Shown here: piece by piece, positions 18,276 through 26,142 of the stretch
Numbering within the stretch: position 1 is the stretch's first letter
Layout of the letters: the number at the start of each line of letters is the position of its first letter
Assembly (NCBI RefSeq): GCF_020784725.1
Contig: NZ_JAJGTZ010000025.1
Coordinates: 1-64,000 of the forward strand
Direction: 5' to 3'
DNA from: Limosilactobacillus reuteri
GTDB taxonomy: Bacteria > Bacillota > Bacilli > Lactobacillales > Lactobacillaceae
Length of the DNA: 64,000 bases
Translations under genes and position numbers: made by a program
Notes under the pieces: model-generated
What the model saw: only the letters and a program-made list of their open reading frames with translations
What the model was told of the DNA's origin: nothing
Databases searched by the model: none

Positions 18276-20096
18276 ATGTGTGGAATTGTTGGAGTTACAG
18301 GAACTGACAAGAGTTTGTCAATTCTAATTGATGGATTAAAGCGTCTTGAATATCGTGGATATGACTCTGCAGGAGTTTATGTTAATGATCAACAAGGACA
18401 TGATTACCTTGTAAAGCGACCAGGGCGGATTGCCAATCTAGAAGCGGCCCTCGGGGAAGAAGTTCATGGTTTAGCCGGAATTGGTCATACCCGGTGGGCT
18501 ACTCATGGTGAACCAAATGAAGCTAATGCTCACCCTCAATACTCTCAAGACGAACGGTTCTACTTAGTTCACAACGGTGTAATTGAAAATTATGCTGATT
18601 TAAAGAAAGAATACTTATCTGACGTTAAATTTGTTAGTCAAACTGATACAGAAGTAATTGTTCAATTAGTTGATAAATTTGTAGTTGAATCTGGAATGTC
18701 AACAGAAGCAGCTCTCCTTAAGGTTCTTCGTTTAATCAGCCCTGATTCCTCATATGCGTTTGTATTGATGGATAAAGAACAACCAGATACATTATTTGTT
18801 GCTAAAAATAAGAGTCCATTACTAGTCGGTATTGCTGATGGTTATAACATGGTTGGTTCTGATGCAATGTCAATGATTAAGGAAACTAATACCTTTATGG
18901 AAATCGGTGACCACGAATTGGTAATTGTTAAGCCAGATCATGTTACTGTTAAAAACTTTGATGGTAATGAGATTGACCGGTCAACATTTAAGGTTGATAT
19001 GGATGCTAATGCCGCAGATAAAGGCGCCTACCCATACTACATGTTAAAGGAAATTGATGAACAACCAGCTGTTATGCGGAAGTTAGTTCAAGAATACTTT
19101 GGTGATAATGATGTAGCACAAATTAATGAAGAGATGCTAAAAGATATGGCAAATGCCGACCACCTTTACATTGTTGGTGCCGGTACAAGCTATCACGCTG
19201 GCTTAGTAGGTGCGCGCATTTTTGAAAAACTTTGTGGAATTCCTACATCTGTTCATATTTCATCAGAATTTGCTTACGAGCAACCACTTCTTTCTAAGAA
19301 GCCGTTCTTTATCTTCTTAAGTCAAAGTGGGGAAACGGCTGATAGTCGGGAAGTACTTGTTAATGTTAATAAGCATAACTGGCCAAGCTTAACAATTACT
19401 AATGTTGACAAGTCAACGCTTTCTCGTGAAGCAACTTATACGGAATTACTTTACGCTGGGCCAGAGATTGCCGTGGCTTCAACAAAAGCCTACACTGCCC
19501 AAATTGCTGTAGAAGCTATTCTTGCTCAAGCATTAGGTGTCTACATGGATAAGCAAGCAGCTAAAGACTTTGATGTTAAGCACCAATTAGGATTAGTTGC
19601 TAATGGTATGCAATCAATTACTGACAGCAAGAAGAAAGTAGAAGAAATTGCCTCTCGTTATCTCTCTAAATCTCCAAGTGCCTTCTACATTGGCCGGGGA
19701 ATGGATTGGTCAGTTTCACTTGAAGCTGCTTTGAAGTTAAAGGAAATTTCATATGTTCAAGCGGAAGGTTTTGCATCTGGTGAATTGAAGCATGGAACAA
19801 TTGCTTTAATTGAAGATCAGACTCCAGTAATTGGAATTATTACCCAAGATCGGACTGCTGGCTTAACACGGAGCAATCTTGAAGAAACGCAGGCTCGTGG
19901 CGCCAATGCAATTACAATTGTTTCACGGCACCTTGCAAAAGAAGACGATACATTCGTTCTTCCAGATGTAGATGAGGTGTTGACGCCACTTCTTAGCGTA
20001 ATTCCAGCCCAATTGTTGGCTTACTACACTAGTCTTGGTAAGGGACTCGATGTTGATAAGCCACGTAATCTCGCAAAATCTGTTACAGTTCAATAA
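18276..20096 (+). CDS. glmS: Glutamine-fructose-6-phosphate aminotransferase
   Basis: Makes glucosamine-6-P from fructose-6-P and glutamine. 606 aa. The N-terminal MCGIVGVTGT has the catalytic Cys2 of the glutamine amidotransferase domain, with GHTRWATHGEPN and VHNGVIENY. Two SIS isomerase domains follow (VGAGTSYHAGLVGAR, LSQSGETADS, IGRGMDWSVSLEAALKLKE), and the C-terminus is KPRNLAKSVTVQ. No glmS ribozyme is recognisable in the 5' region. Possible NagR-like sites flank the promoter. Confidence 0.97.
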   Translation: MCGIVGVTGTDKSLSILIDGLKRLEYRGYDSAGVYVNDQQGHDYLVKRPGRIANLEAALGEEVHGLAGIGHTRWATHGEPNEANAHPQYSQDERFYLVHNGVIENYADLKKEYLSDVKFVSQTDTEVIVQLVDKFVVESGMSTEAALLKVLRLISPDSSYAFVLMDKEQPDTLFVAKNKSPLLVGIADGYNMVGSDAMSMIKETNTFMEIGDHELVIVKPDHVTVKNFDGNEIDRSTFKVDMDANAADKGAYPYYMLKEIDEQPAVMRKLVQEYFGDNDVAQINEEMLKDMANADHLYIVGAGTSYHAGLVGARIFEKLCGIPTSVHISSEFAYEQPLLSKKPFFIFLSQSGETADSREVLVNVNKHNWPSLTITNVDKSTLSREATYTELLYAGPEIAVASTKAYTAQIAVEAILAQALGVYMDKQAAKDFDVKHQLGLVANGMQSITDSKKKVEEIASRYLSKSPSAFYIGRGMDWSVSLEAALKLKEISYVQAEGFASGELKHGTIALIEDQTPVIGIITQDRTAGLTRSNLEETQARGANAITIVSRHLAKEDDTFVLPDVDEVLTPLLSVIPAQLLAYYTSLGKGLDVDKPRNLAKSVTVQ

Positions 20097-20102
20097 AATT
20101 AT

Positions 20103-20148
20103 AAAAGAAGTTAGAAATGCTTTAGTTGGTTTCTCAACTTCTTTTTAT
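20103..20148 (+). terminator. Terminator after glmS
   Basis: AAGAAGTT (20105-20112) pairs with AACTTCTT (20136-20143), extended by GAAA/TTTC, followed by TTTTT. Confidence 0.75.
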
Positions 20149-20195
20149 TTTTAAAAGTAATTTGATGTTTTATTTGAATTTGTTTAATAAAAGGG

Positions 20196-20224
20196 TTGAC
20201 TTACATTTATGGAAACGCTATCAT
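20196..20224 (+). promoter_or_regulatory. Strong promoter with overlapping cre site, ahead of the candidate sRNA
   Basis: TTGACT (20196-20201), 17 bp, TATCAT (20219-20224). TGGAAACGCTATCA (20210-20223) fits the CcpA cre consensus at nearly every position and covers the spacer and -10. That is the classic place for carbon catabolite repression. Confidence 0.65.
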
Positions 20225-20230
20225 AATAGT

Positions 20231-20312
20231 TGCAAGGTATAAAGTAATTACCTTCTAATCAATTCTCTTTCTCTCTTATGCCGATCATCGTCTTTTAGGC
20301 GGTGATTTTTTT
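20231..20312 (+). ncRNA. Candidate small regulatory RNA of about 80 nt
   Basis: A promoter upstream and an intrinsic terminator (ATCATCG 20284-20290 with CGGTGAT 20300-20306, then T7) bound a short transcript with no credible reading frame. It would have a 5' stem (AAGGTA ... TACCTT, about 20234-20261), a pyrimidine-rich single-stranded stretch containing TTCTCTTTCTCTCTT (20263-20277), and the 3' terminator hairpin. That layout is typical of base-pairing sRNAs. The alternative is a leader attenuator of the 20358 gene, but that gene has its own TATAAT at 20325-20330. Existence is inferred from sequence signals only. Confidence 0.5.
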
Positions 20313-20357
20313 ATTTAAACTCGCTATAATAATAAGGATTGAAAGGGGAAGAACAAC

Positions 20358-20669
20358 GTGGAAGAACAACACGAAACGTTAACATTAATTGAAGAAATTA
20401 CCCGTAATGACGGCTCGAAATATTATGAAATTGGTAATATGGTTCAAAATGGCCGTGCAGAATTAGCAGCTGAACGGAATTTTATTAAAGAGGTTCGTAT
20501 TTTAGAATTAAATATTCCTCATTCTAAAAATGTTATTAAATATGAACACTTTATAAATACTCACTATAAGATGCAAACCGAAGCAATGGATCATTGGGAA
20601 GAATGGAAACGTCCCGCAGAGATTGAAGAGGTTGTTCAAACGATATTAAAAGAAAATCATATTGGATAA
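20358..20669 (+). CDS. Conserved hypothetical protein, 103 aa
   Basis: I do not recognise a family. The protein is acidic and soluble (MEEQHETLTLIEEITRND...), with no signal peptide or membrane segment and a probable alpha/beta N-terminal half followed by a helical, acidic C-terminus. It starts with GTG at 20358, 8 nt after GAAAGGGGAAG, and has a TATAAT at 20325-20330. Codon usage looks native. It stands alone ahead of the oatA-like gene. Confidence 0.7.
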   Translation: MEEQHETLTLIEEITRNDGSKYYEIGNMVQNGRAELAAERNFIKEVRILELNIPHSKNVIKYEHFINTHYKMQTEAMDHWEEWKRPAEIEEVVQTILKENHIG

Positions 20670-20718
20670 ACCAGGAAGCTGAGTTATTTGGTAGTACTAA
20701 AAATGTGGAGGGTAGGCA

Positions 20719-22584
20719 ATGAAGCCAAATTTTAATCCATCACAGGGGATGAAGTCGCACTATTTTGTTACAGGGATAGACGGCTTACGAACATTAGCTG
20801 TCTTAGGAGTTATTATTTACCACCTATTGCCCAATATTTTGATGGGTGGTTATTTAGGAGTGCCGCTTTTTCTATTAGTCTCTGGATATTTTGTAACCTA
20901 TCAGTTTAGTCGGCAACTTAAATATGGCGGTCATATTAGTTTAGGACATTTCTATCTAAAGAGATTTCGGAGACTATATCCGACATTAATTGCGATGTTA
21001 ATTTTAACGACAGCGTATATTACATTATTTGCACGAGAATTACTCCATAATATTCGGGCGGTAATTGTTACTAATTTAACGTGGGTATATAATTGGTGGG
21101 AAATAAGTCATGGGCAGTCCTACTTTGATCAATTTGGTGGCGTTTCACCTTTTACCCATCTTTGGACATTAGGGGTTGAAGCACAATTTTATCTTCTGTG
21201 GCCCCTGATTATTACGTTGTTATTTGTGGTTTTTAAGAAGCTACAGAATGTACGGCGGGTAGTTTTTATATTGGCTGTATTGTCAGCAATAGAAATGGCT
21301 GTTCTTTACGACCCGGCGAATATCAATCGGGTTTATTATGGAACTGATACACGGGCCTTTTCACTTTTGCTTGGATCGTGGTTAGGGCTTGCGTGGCCAT
21401 TAAATCGACTTCGGCCTAACTTACAGGCAAATAGTCGCCGTTTACTTAATACTATAGGAATTATTGCAACAGTATTGACCATTGTTGGCTTTTTTTCTTT
21501 GAATGGACAGTCATCTTTTACTTACCGCGGGGGAATGTTTCTCTATAGCTTTATTGGAATGATATTAATGGCTACTATTATTCACCCAGGTGCGGGGATG
21601 AATAAATGGTTTACAAATCCTGTCTTTCATTGGGTTGGTCAGCGTTCTTATGGAATTTATGTTTATCAATATCCCGTTATGGTCTTTTATGAACGATTAA
21701 TCAAAGTCGGCAATCATCCACTTCTCAATGCATTAGTAGAAATCATTATTATTTTAGTAGTAAGTGAAGTTTCTTACCGGTTAATTGAACGCCCATTTGC
21801 TCAGTATCAGTGGTCAAAATTACCGGCTGATCTTCAACATGTGTTAGAAACGCATCACTTTAGTTGGCAAAGCGGGGCTAAAATGATGGTAAGTGTATTA
21901 GTTGTTGTTATTGCATTTATCGGTTTGTGCCAACCAAACCGTGCACCAAAGAAAACAGCGGTTCAACAACGGATAGAGCAAAACCACCAGGCTGCTGAAG
22001 AACACAATAAGAAGATTGCAAAGGGGGATAATGTTGCGGAAGCTAGTGGTAATACTTCTAAGCTTCAGAAACAGTATGATTTAACCCCTGCACAAATAAA
22101 GGCTGCCCAAAAGTTAAAAGTGACTGCTATTGGTGATTCGGTAATGGCCGATGCTGCAGATAGTATTCAGAAATTAATGCCGAATGCCTATGTTGATGCA
22201 CAAGTTGGACGTCAAGGTTCTGCCGCTCCTGATGTTATCAAACAATTAAAGGCAGATGGGCATTTAAATAAGATTGTTGTCTTGAATTTGGGAACGAACG
22301 GCCCTATGACGCAAGATACGTTAGACGATATTTTAAGTGCGATTGGCTCTGGGCACCAGATCTATTGGGTAACTGCCCATGTCCCAACAAAGCCATGGCA
22401 GCAAACGGTAAATAACGAAATTAAAGATTTAGCAAAGAAACATAAGAATATCCATGTGGTCGATTGGAATAAGGCAAGTCAAGGGCACCCTGATTGGTTT
22501 GCAAGTGACAATGTGCATATGGGACCAAGTGGAAATGATCATTTTGCACGGTTAATTGCAAAAGAGATTTTGACAAAAAAATAG
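20719..22584 (+). CDS. Membrane acyltransferase with SGNH domain (OatA-type peptidoglycan O-acetyltransferase)
   Basis: A 621-aa two-part protein. The N-terminal acyltransferase-3 domain has about 10-11 membrane helices (GIDGLRTLAVLGVIIYHLLP with the catalytic His, RFRRLYPTLIA, LWTLGVEAQFYLLWP). After a linker of about 60 residues, an extracellular SGNH esterase domain follows with AIGDSVMADAA (nucleophile Ser) and DNVHMGPSGNDH (Asp and His). OatA acetylates MurNAc at O-6 and gives lysozyme resistance. The peptidoglycan substrate is inferred from architecture. Confidence 0.88.
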   Translation: MKPNFNPSQGMKSHYFVTGIDGLRTLAVLGVIIYHLLPNILMGGYLGVPLFLLVSGYFVTYQFSRQLKYGGHISLGHFYLKRFRRLYPTLIAMLILTTAYITLFARELLHNIRAVIVTNLTWVYNWWEISHGQSYFDQFGGVSPFTHLWTLGVEAQFYLLWPLIITLLFVVFKKLQNVRRVVFILAVLSAIEMAVLYDPANINRVYYGTDTRAFSLLLGSWLGLAWPLNRLRPNLQANSRRLLNTIGIIATVLTIVGFFSLNGQSSFTYRGGMFLYSFIGMILMATIIHPGAGMNKWFTNPVFHWVGQRSYGIYVYQYPVMVFYERLIKVGNHPLLNALVEIIIILVVSEVSYRLIERPFAQYQWSKLPADLQHVLETHHFSWQSGAKMMVSVLVVVIAFIGLCQPNRAPKKTAVQQRIEQNHQAAEEHNKKIAKGDNVAEASGNTSKLQKQYDLTPAQIKAAQKLKVTAIGDSVMADAADSIQKLMPNAYVDAQVGRQGSAAPDVIKQLKADGHLNKIVVLNLGTNGPMTQDTLDDILSAIGSGHQIYWVTAHVPTKPWQQTVNNEIKDLAKKHKNIHVVDWNKASQGHPDWFASDNVHMGPSGNDHFARLIAKEILTKK

Positions 22585-22594
22585 GAGATTAGTA

Positions 22595-23050
22595 ATGACA
22601 CACGAAGATCAATTATTAGACAAAGCTATCAATATTTACTTAACAGGCTTAAAGGGCATCGAAAGCTTTATTTCCGAACCGGCTAGTGAATATAATTTAT
22701 CTTTTGAACAATTCTTGATTTTACGAAAAATCATTAACCATCCTAATATCAAACTAATGGATATCGCCGAGCAACGGCAAGTAACAAGGAGTGCCGTCTC
22801 TCGCCAATTAAAGGTCCTTTTTCAGCAAAAATATGTTGAACAAAAAGCTGATCCAGCTGATCGACGCCGGATGTTTTTGGTTGCAACAAAAAAAGGTAAA
22901 AATGCTGAAAGTGAGATTTGGCAAAGGATTAATCACCGCTTTGCCAATTGGGTTCAAATTTATGGTGAGGATCGTGCTGATAAGTTTTTAACACTTTTTG
23001 AAGACTTTAATCAACAAATAATTCAGGGAAAAATCCGAAAGAGGGAATAA
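22595..23050 (+). CDS. MarR-family transcriptional regulator
   Basis: A 151-aa winged-helix DNA-binding protein. The core is MDIAEQRQVTRSAVSRQLKVLFQQKYVEQKADPADRR..., the MarR helix-turn-helix with the wing DPADRRRMFLVATKKG. It lies 10 nt after the oatA-like gene and 3 nt before a HAD hydrolase gene, so it is probably one operon. Its ligand and targets are unknown; autoregulation of this cluster is plausible. Confidence 0.9.
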   Translation: MTHEDQLLDKAINIYLTGLKGIESFISEPASEYNLSFEQFLILRKIINHPNIKLMDIAEQRQVTRSAVSRQLKVLFQQKYVEQKADPADRRRMFLVATKKGKNAESEIWQRINHRFANWVQIYGEDRADKFLTLFEDFNQQIIQGKIRKRE

Positions 23051-23053
23051 AAA

Positions 23054-23860
23054 ATGATTAAAATGGTTGCGTTAGACCTAGATAATACGCTATTAAATAG
23101 TAATAAAGAAATTAGTCAACGTAATGAATGTGTTCTAAAGCAATTACATCAAGAGGGAATTAAGGTAGTGCTTTGTACGGGTCGGCCTATCAATGCAATT
23201 TGGCCATATATTGAACAGCTTGGCTTAACTGATCCAGACGATTACACAATTACATTTAATGGCGGACTAGTTATTAACAATGAATCGCGCGAACATCTTT
23301 TTGAATTAGGAATGAAGAAGAGTGATTTACTGCCATTATTTTCTTATGTTAAAAGGAAAAAGATTCCCCTCAATATTTTAGACTTTGAACGAGTATACGA
23401 ATTGAATGATTATTCAGGCTCCATTTATCGGACAGTGTTAAAGAATATTGAATTCCAATCTTTGTCAATGAGCGATGTGCCGGAAACAACTTATAGTAAA
23501 GCTGTAATGGCGATTACACCTGAAAAATTATCCCCTCTTATAAAAGAACTTCCAGCTGAGCTTAAAGCACATTATCACGCAGTTCAATCCCAACCAATGA
23601 TAATGGAATTCTTACCTAAAAAATTAAATAAGGCGGTTGGATTGAAGGCCTTACTGGATCATTTTGGTGATGACTTTAGTAATTTAATGACATTTGGGGA
23701 TGCTGATAATGATCTTGAAATGATCGAAGCCGCGGCTCAAGGAATTGTAATGGAAAATGGTCTTCCTAACGTTAAGGCAGTGGCGACAGCAATCACAGAT
23801 ACAAATGATAATGATGGAGTTGCAAGGTATTGTGAACGTTATTTTGCAACACTTTTGTAA
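23054..23860 (+). CDS. Cof-type HAD-superfamily sugar phosphatase
   Basis: A 268-aa HAD hydrolase of the Cof (IIB) subfamily. Motif I is ALDLDNTLLNSNKEIS (nucleophile Asp), motif II is VLCTGRP, the Lys is in LNKAVGLKALL and motif IV is FGDADNDLEMIEAA. Members dephosphorylate sugar phosphates or flavin precursors; the substrate here cannot be told. Last gene of the probable oatA-marR-cof operon, before a terminator. Confidence 0.92.
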   Translation: MIKMVALDLDNTLLNSNKEISQRNECVLKQLHQEGIKVVLCTGRPINAIWPYIEQLGLTDPDDYTITFNGGLVINNESREHLFELGMKKSDLLPLFSYVKRKKIPLNILDFERVYELNDYSGSIYRTVLKNIEFQSLSMSDVPETTYSKAVMAITPEKLSPLIKELPAELKAHYHAVQSQPMIMEFLPKKLNKAVGLKALLDHFGDDFSNLMTFGDADNDLEMIEAAAQGIVMENGLPNVKAVATAITDTNDNDGVARYCERYFATLL

Positions 23861-23885
23861 TAAAGATTGTTATAAAAAGTAAAAT

Positions 23886-23940
23886 AAAGAGTATTTTTGG
23901 TGCAAATATGAATTTTTTGCTAAAAAAATACTCTTTTTTA
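23886..23940 (+). terminator. Terminator after the Cof-type hydrolase
   Basis: AAAGAGTATTTTT (23886-23898) pairs with AAAAATACTCTTT (24-nt loop, 23923-23936), followed by T6. Confidence 0.75.
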
Positions 23941-24182
23941 TTTATTATTTAATGAATTTTCGATAAAAGTTATGGCTCCCTAAAAGCTAACTAGCACAAG
24001 GGATTGCAAATTTTATAATCATATTAATTGACAACTTATATTACAAAATATTACAAAAAGCCAACGGAGAGTAGTAAATAGAAATGGTGCTGTTACAGCT
24101 TAGTAATATTAAGAGTGTAATATATAGGGTGTTGAAACGGAAAAGATAATTTGCTAAATAATAAAGGATGGTTGTTTAATTT
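23941..24182 (+). promoter_or_regulatory. Long leader region of the Apf-like gene
   Basis: About 240 bp with no reading frame of note. A TTGACA lies at 24028-24033, directly followed by a 10-bp direct repeat, ATTACAAAAT / ATTACAAAAA (24040-24059). On the minus strand this reads TGTAAT-N4-TGTAAT, close to but not equal to the WalR box TGTWAH-N5-TGTWAH. AAGGATGG precedes the ATG. A long 5' leader is usual for highly expressed wall proteins; nothing here is proven. Confidence 0.35.
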
Positions 24183-24800
24183 ATGATTTCTAAGAAAAAC
24201 TTTGCTAAAGTATCTGCTACTCTTGGTGCAGTGGCCTTAGGTGTTAGTGCAACGGCTACTGCTGCTAATGCCGACACTATCTACACCGTACAAAGTGGTG
24301 ACACACTTTCAGGTATTTCTTACAAATTCGCAAAAGACAACAGTATGGTCAATGATCTTGCTAAGAAGAATAATATTCAAGATATTAACAAGATTTACGT
24401 TGGTCAAAAGTTAATCATCAAGAGCGATGGTGAAATTCAAGAATACAACGCTCAAAACGCAGCTAATGCAAATGTAGCTGACAACAATACTCAAGCTACT
24501 CAACAACAAGCTGCACAAGCACAACCTCAACAAGCTCAAAGTCAAGCTAGCCAAAGCTATACTTCAAATGCTTCAGGTTCAGAAGCTGCTGCTAAGGCTT
24601 GGATTGCTGCTCGTGAATCTGGTGGTAACTACGGTGCTACTAACGGTCAATACATTGGTAAGTACCAATTATCAGCATCATACCTTAACGGTGACTACTC
24701 AGCAGCTAATCAAGAACGGGTTGCTGACCAATATGTTGCAAGTCGTTACGGTTCATGGCAAAATGCTCAGGCTCACTGGCAAGCAAATGGTTGGTACTAA
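24183..24800 (+). CDS. Secreted LysM protein of the aggregation-promoting-factor (Apf) type
   Basis: A 205-aa exported protein. The signal peptide covers about residues 1-30 (KKNFAKVSATLGAVALGV...ANA), followed by a LysM domain (IYTVQSGDTLSGISYKF...VGQKLIIK, about 33-78) and a Gln/Ala-rich linker. The conserved C-terminus has AWIAARESGGNYGATNGQYIGKYQLS and ends QANGWY, as in lactobacillar Apf proteins. It binds peptidoglycan through LysM. The C-terminal domain is lysozyme-like, though activity is uncertain. Strong codon bias suggests high expression. Confidence 0.9.
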   Translation: MISKKNFAKVSATLGAVALGVSATATAANADTIYTVQSGDTLSGISYKFAKDNSMVNDLAKKNNIQDINKIYVGQKLIIKSDGEIQEYNAQNAANANVADNNTQATQQQAAQAQPQQAQSQASQSYTSNASGSEAAAKAWIAARESGGNYGATNGQYIGKYQLSASYLNGDYSAANQERVADQYVASRYGSWQNAQAHWQANGWY

Positions 24801-24828
24801 AATTTAAATTGAATTATTAGGACAAAGC

Positions 24829-24871
24829 AAAAGCGAGACTAAGAAGGTAATCTTCATAGTCTCGCTTTTTT
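24829..24871 (+). terminator. Terminator after the Apf-like gene
   Basis: AAGCGAGACTA (24831-24841) pairs perfectly with TAGTCTCGCTT (24857-24867), followed by T residues. Confidence 0.85.
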
Positions 24872-24904
24872 GTACAAATGTGGTATAATAAGGATATCTC
24901 TTAT

Positions 24905-25275
24905 GGGGATGTTTATGGATTCGACAGGTATAGGTCGAGTTTCAATTGCGTTTCGAAGGTTGCGTCTTCGTAAAAACGCTCAGTTTTAAATTATAACTGC
25001 AAACAATAATTCAAACTCTTACGCATACGCTGCCTAACAAGTAGCGCGCGTAGATCCATTCCGGGTTCGTCCATGATGCGGCAATGGGTTTTATAATTAG
25101 TGGACTACGCTTGTTACTCCCGTTTGAAGTAATAAGAAGAGATTAATCAAGCTAGCTAACCATGTTTGCCCTGATCAACGGCGTTTTGGTTAGTGAAATC
25201 TAAATAGTTGAGATACGAACGTAGAGATTGAAATGGCGATATGCTTGGACACGGGTTCGACTCCCGTCATCTCCA
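24905..25275 (+). ncRNA. ssrA: Transfer-messenger RNA (tmRNA)
   Basis: The 5' end GGGGATGTTTATGGATTCGA and the 3' end GGGTTCGACTCCCGTCATCTCCA pair as the tRNA-like acceptor and T arm. CCA is not encoded. The tag frame 24999-25037 reads GCA AAC AAT AAT TCA AAC TCT TAC GCA TAC GCT GCC TAA, giving tag ANNNSNSYAYAA. An extended -10 (TGGTATAAT, 24881-24889) lies upstream. It rescues stalled ribosomes together with SmpB (5617) and RNase R (3194). Confidence 0.97.
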
Positions 25276-25290
25276 CTATATGCCTATAAG

Positions 25291-25320
25291 GACTGCCATT
25301 GGTTTATGGCAGTCTTTTTT
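25291..25320 (+). terminator. Terminator after ssrA
   Basis: GACTGCCAT (25291-25299) pairs with ATGGCAGTC (25306-25314), followed by T6. Confidence 0.9.
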
Positions 25321-25422
25321 AATGCTAAGAATATTAGGATAATTAGTGGGGGTTCATAAGAAGGGATTCCCATGTAAAAATTAGTAAATAGTGTTCAGAT
25401 AAAATATAAAGGAATGAATTAA

Positions 25423-26142
25423 ATGGAAATATTAATGATTGAGGATAACCATTCTGTCTGTGAAATGATGGCAATGTTTTTCAAGAAAGAAAAATGGCAA
25501 TATGAATTTGCTTATGATGGCGTTGAAGCAGAAGAAAAGTTTAATGCTGATCCTCATAAATGGGATATTATTTTGCTAGACCTTAATCTTCCTAAGAAGG
25601 ATGGGATGCAAGTAGCAGCTGATATTCGGCGCGTATCACCAACAGTTCCTTTAATTATGTTAACAGCTCGTGATACTGAAAGTGATCAGGTATTAGGATT
25701 AGAAATTGGTGCTGATGATTATGTAACCAAACCATTTAGTACAATTACTTTGATTGCGCGGATCAAGGCTCTTTATCGGCGAACACATTTAAACAAGCTT
25801 GAGGATGTTCAAGATACCGATAGTGATGATACATTCGATATTCAAACAAAGAACTTTAAGATGAATACTAAGACAAGAGAAGTATTCTTATACGGAAAAC
25901 TTGTCGGCGACTTGACACCTAAAGAATTTGACTTATTAAAGACACTTGCTTCTAAACCACGTCAAGTATTCACCCGTTCACAACTTTTACAATTAGTATG
26001 GGATTATGAATATTATGGTGATGAACGAACTGTTGATGCTCATATTAAAAAGTTACGGCAAAAGTTAGAAAATATTGGACCTCAAGTAATTAAGACTGTA
26101 TGGGGGGTCGGCTATAAGTTTGATGACGAGGGTAACGACTAA
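25423..26142 (+). CDS. OmpR-family response regulator
   Basis: A 239-aa two-domain regulator. The receiver domain has the acidic pair in IEDNH, the phosphoacceptor Asp53 (ILLDLNLPKKDGM) and the conserved Lys in VTKPFS. A winged-helix DNA-binding domain follows (GDLTPKEFDLLKTLAS, RTVDAHIKKLRQKL, VWGVGYKF). It overlaps the kinase gene by one base (TAATG). It resembles lactobacillar envelope- or acid-stress systems, but I cannot name the stimulus. Confidence 0.93.
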   Translation: MEILMIEDNHSVCEMMAMFFKKEKWQYEFAYDGVEAEEKFNADPHKWDIILLDLNLPKKDGMQVAADIRRVSPTVPLIMLTARDTESDQVLGLEIGADDYVTKPFSTITLIARIKALYRRTHLNKLEDVQDTDSDDTFDIQTKNFKMNTKTREVFLYGKLVGDLTPKEFDLLKTLASKPRQVFTRSQLLQLVWDYEYYGDERTVDAHIKKLRQKLENIGPQVIKTVWGVGYKFDDEGND

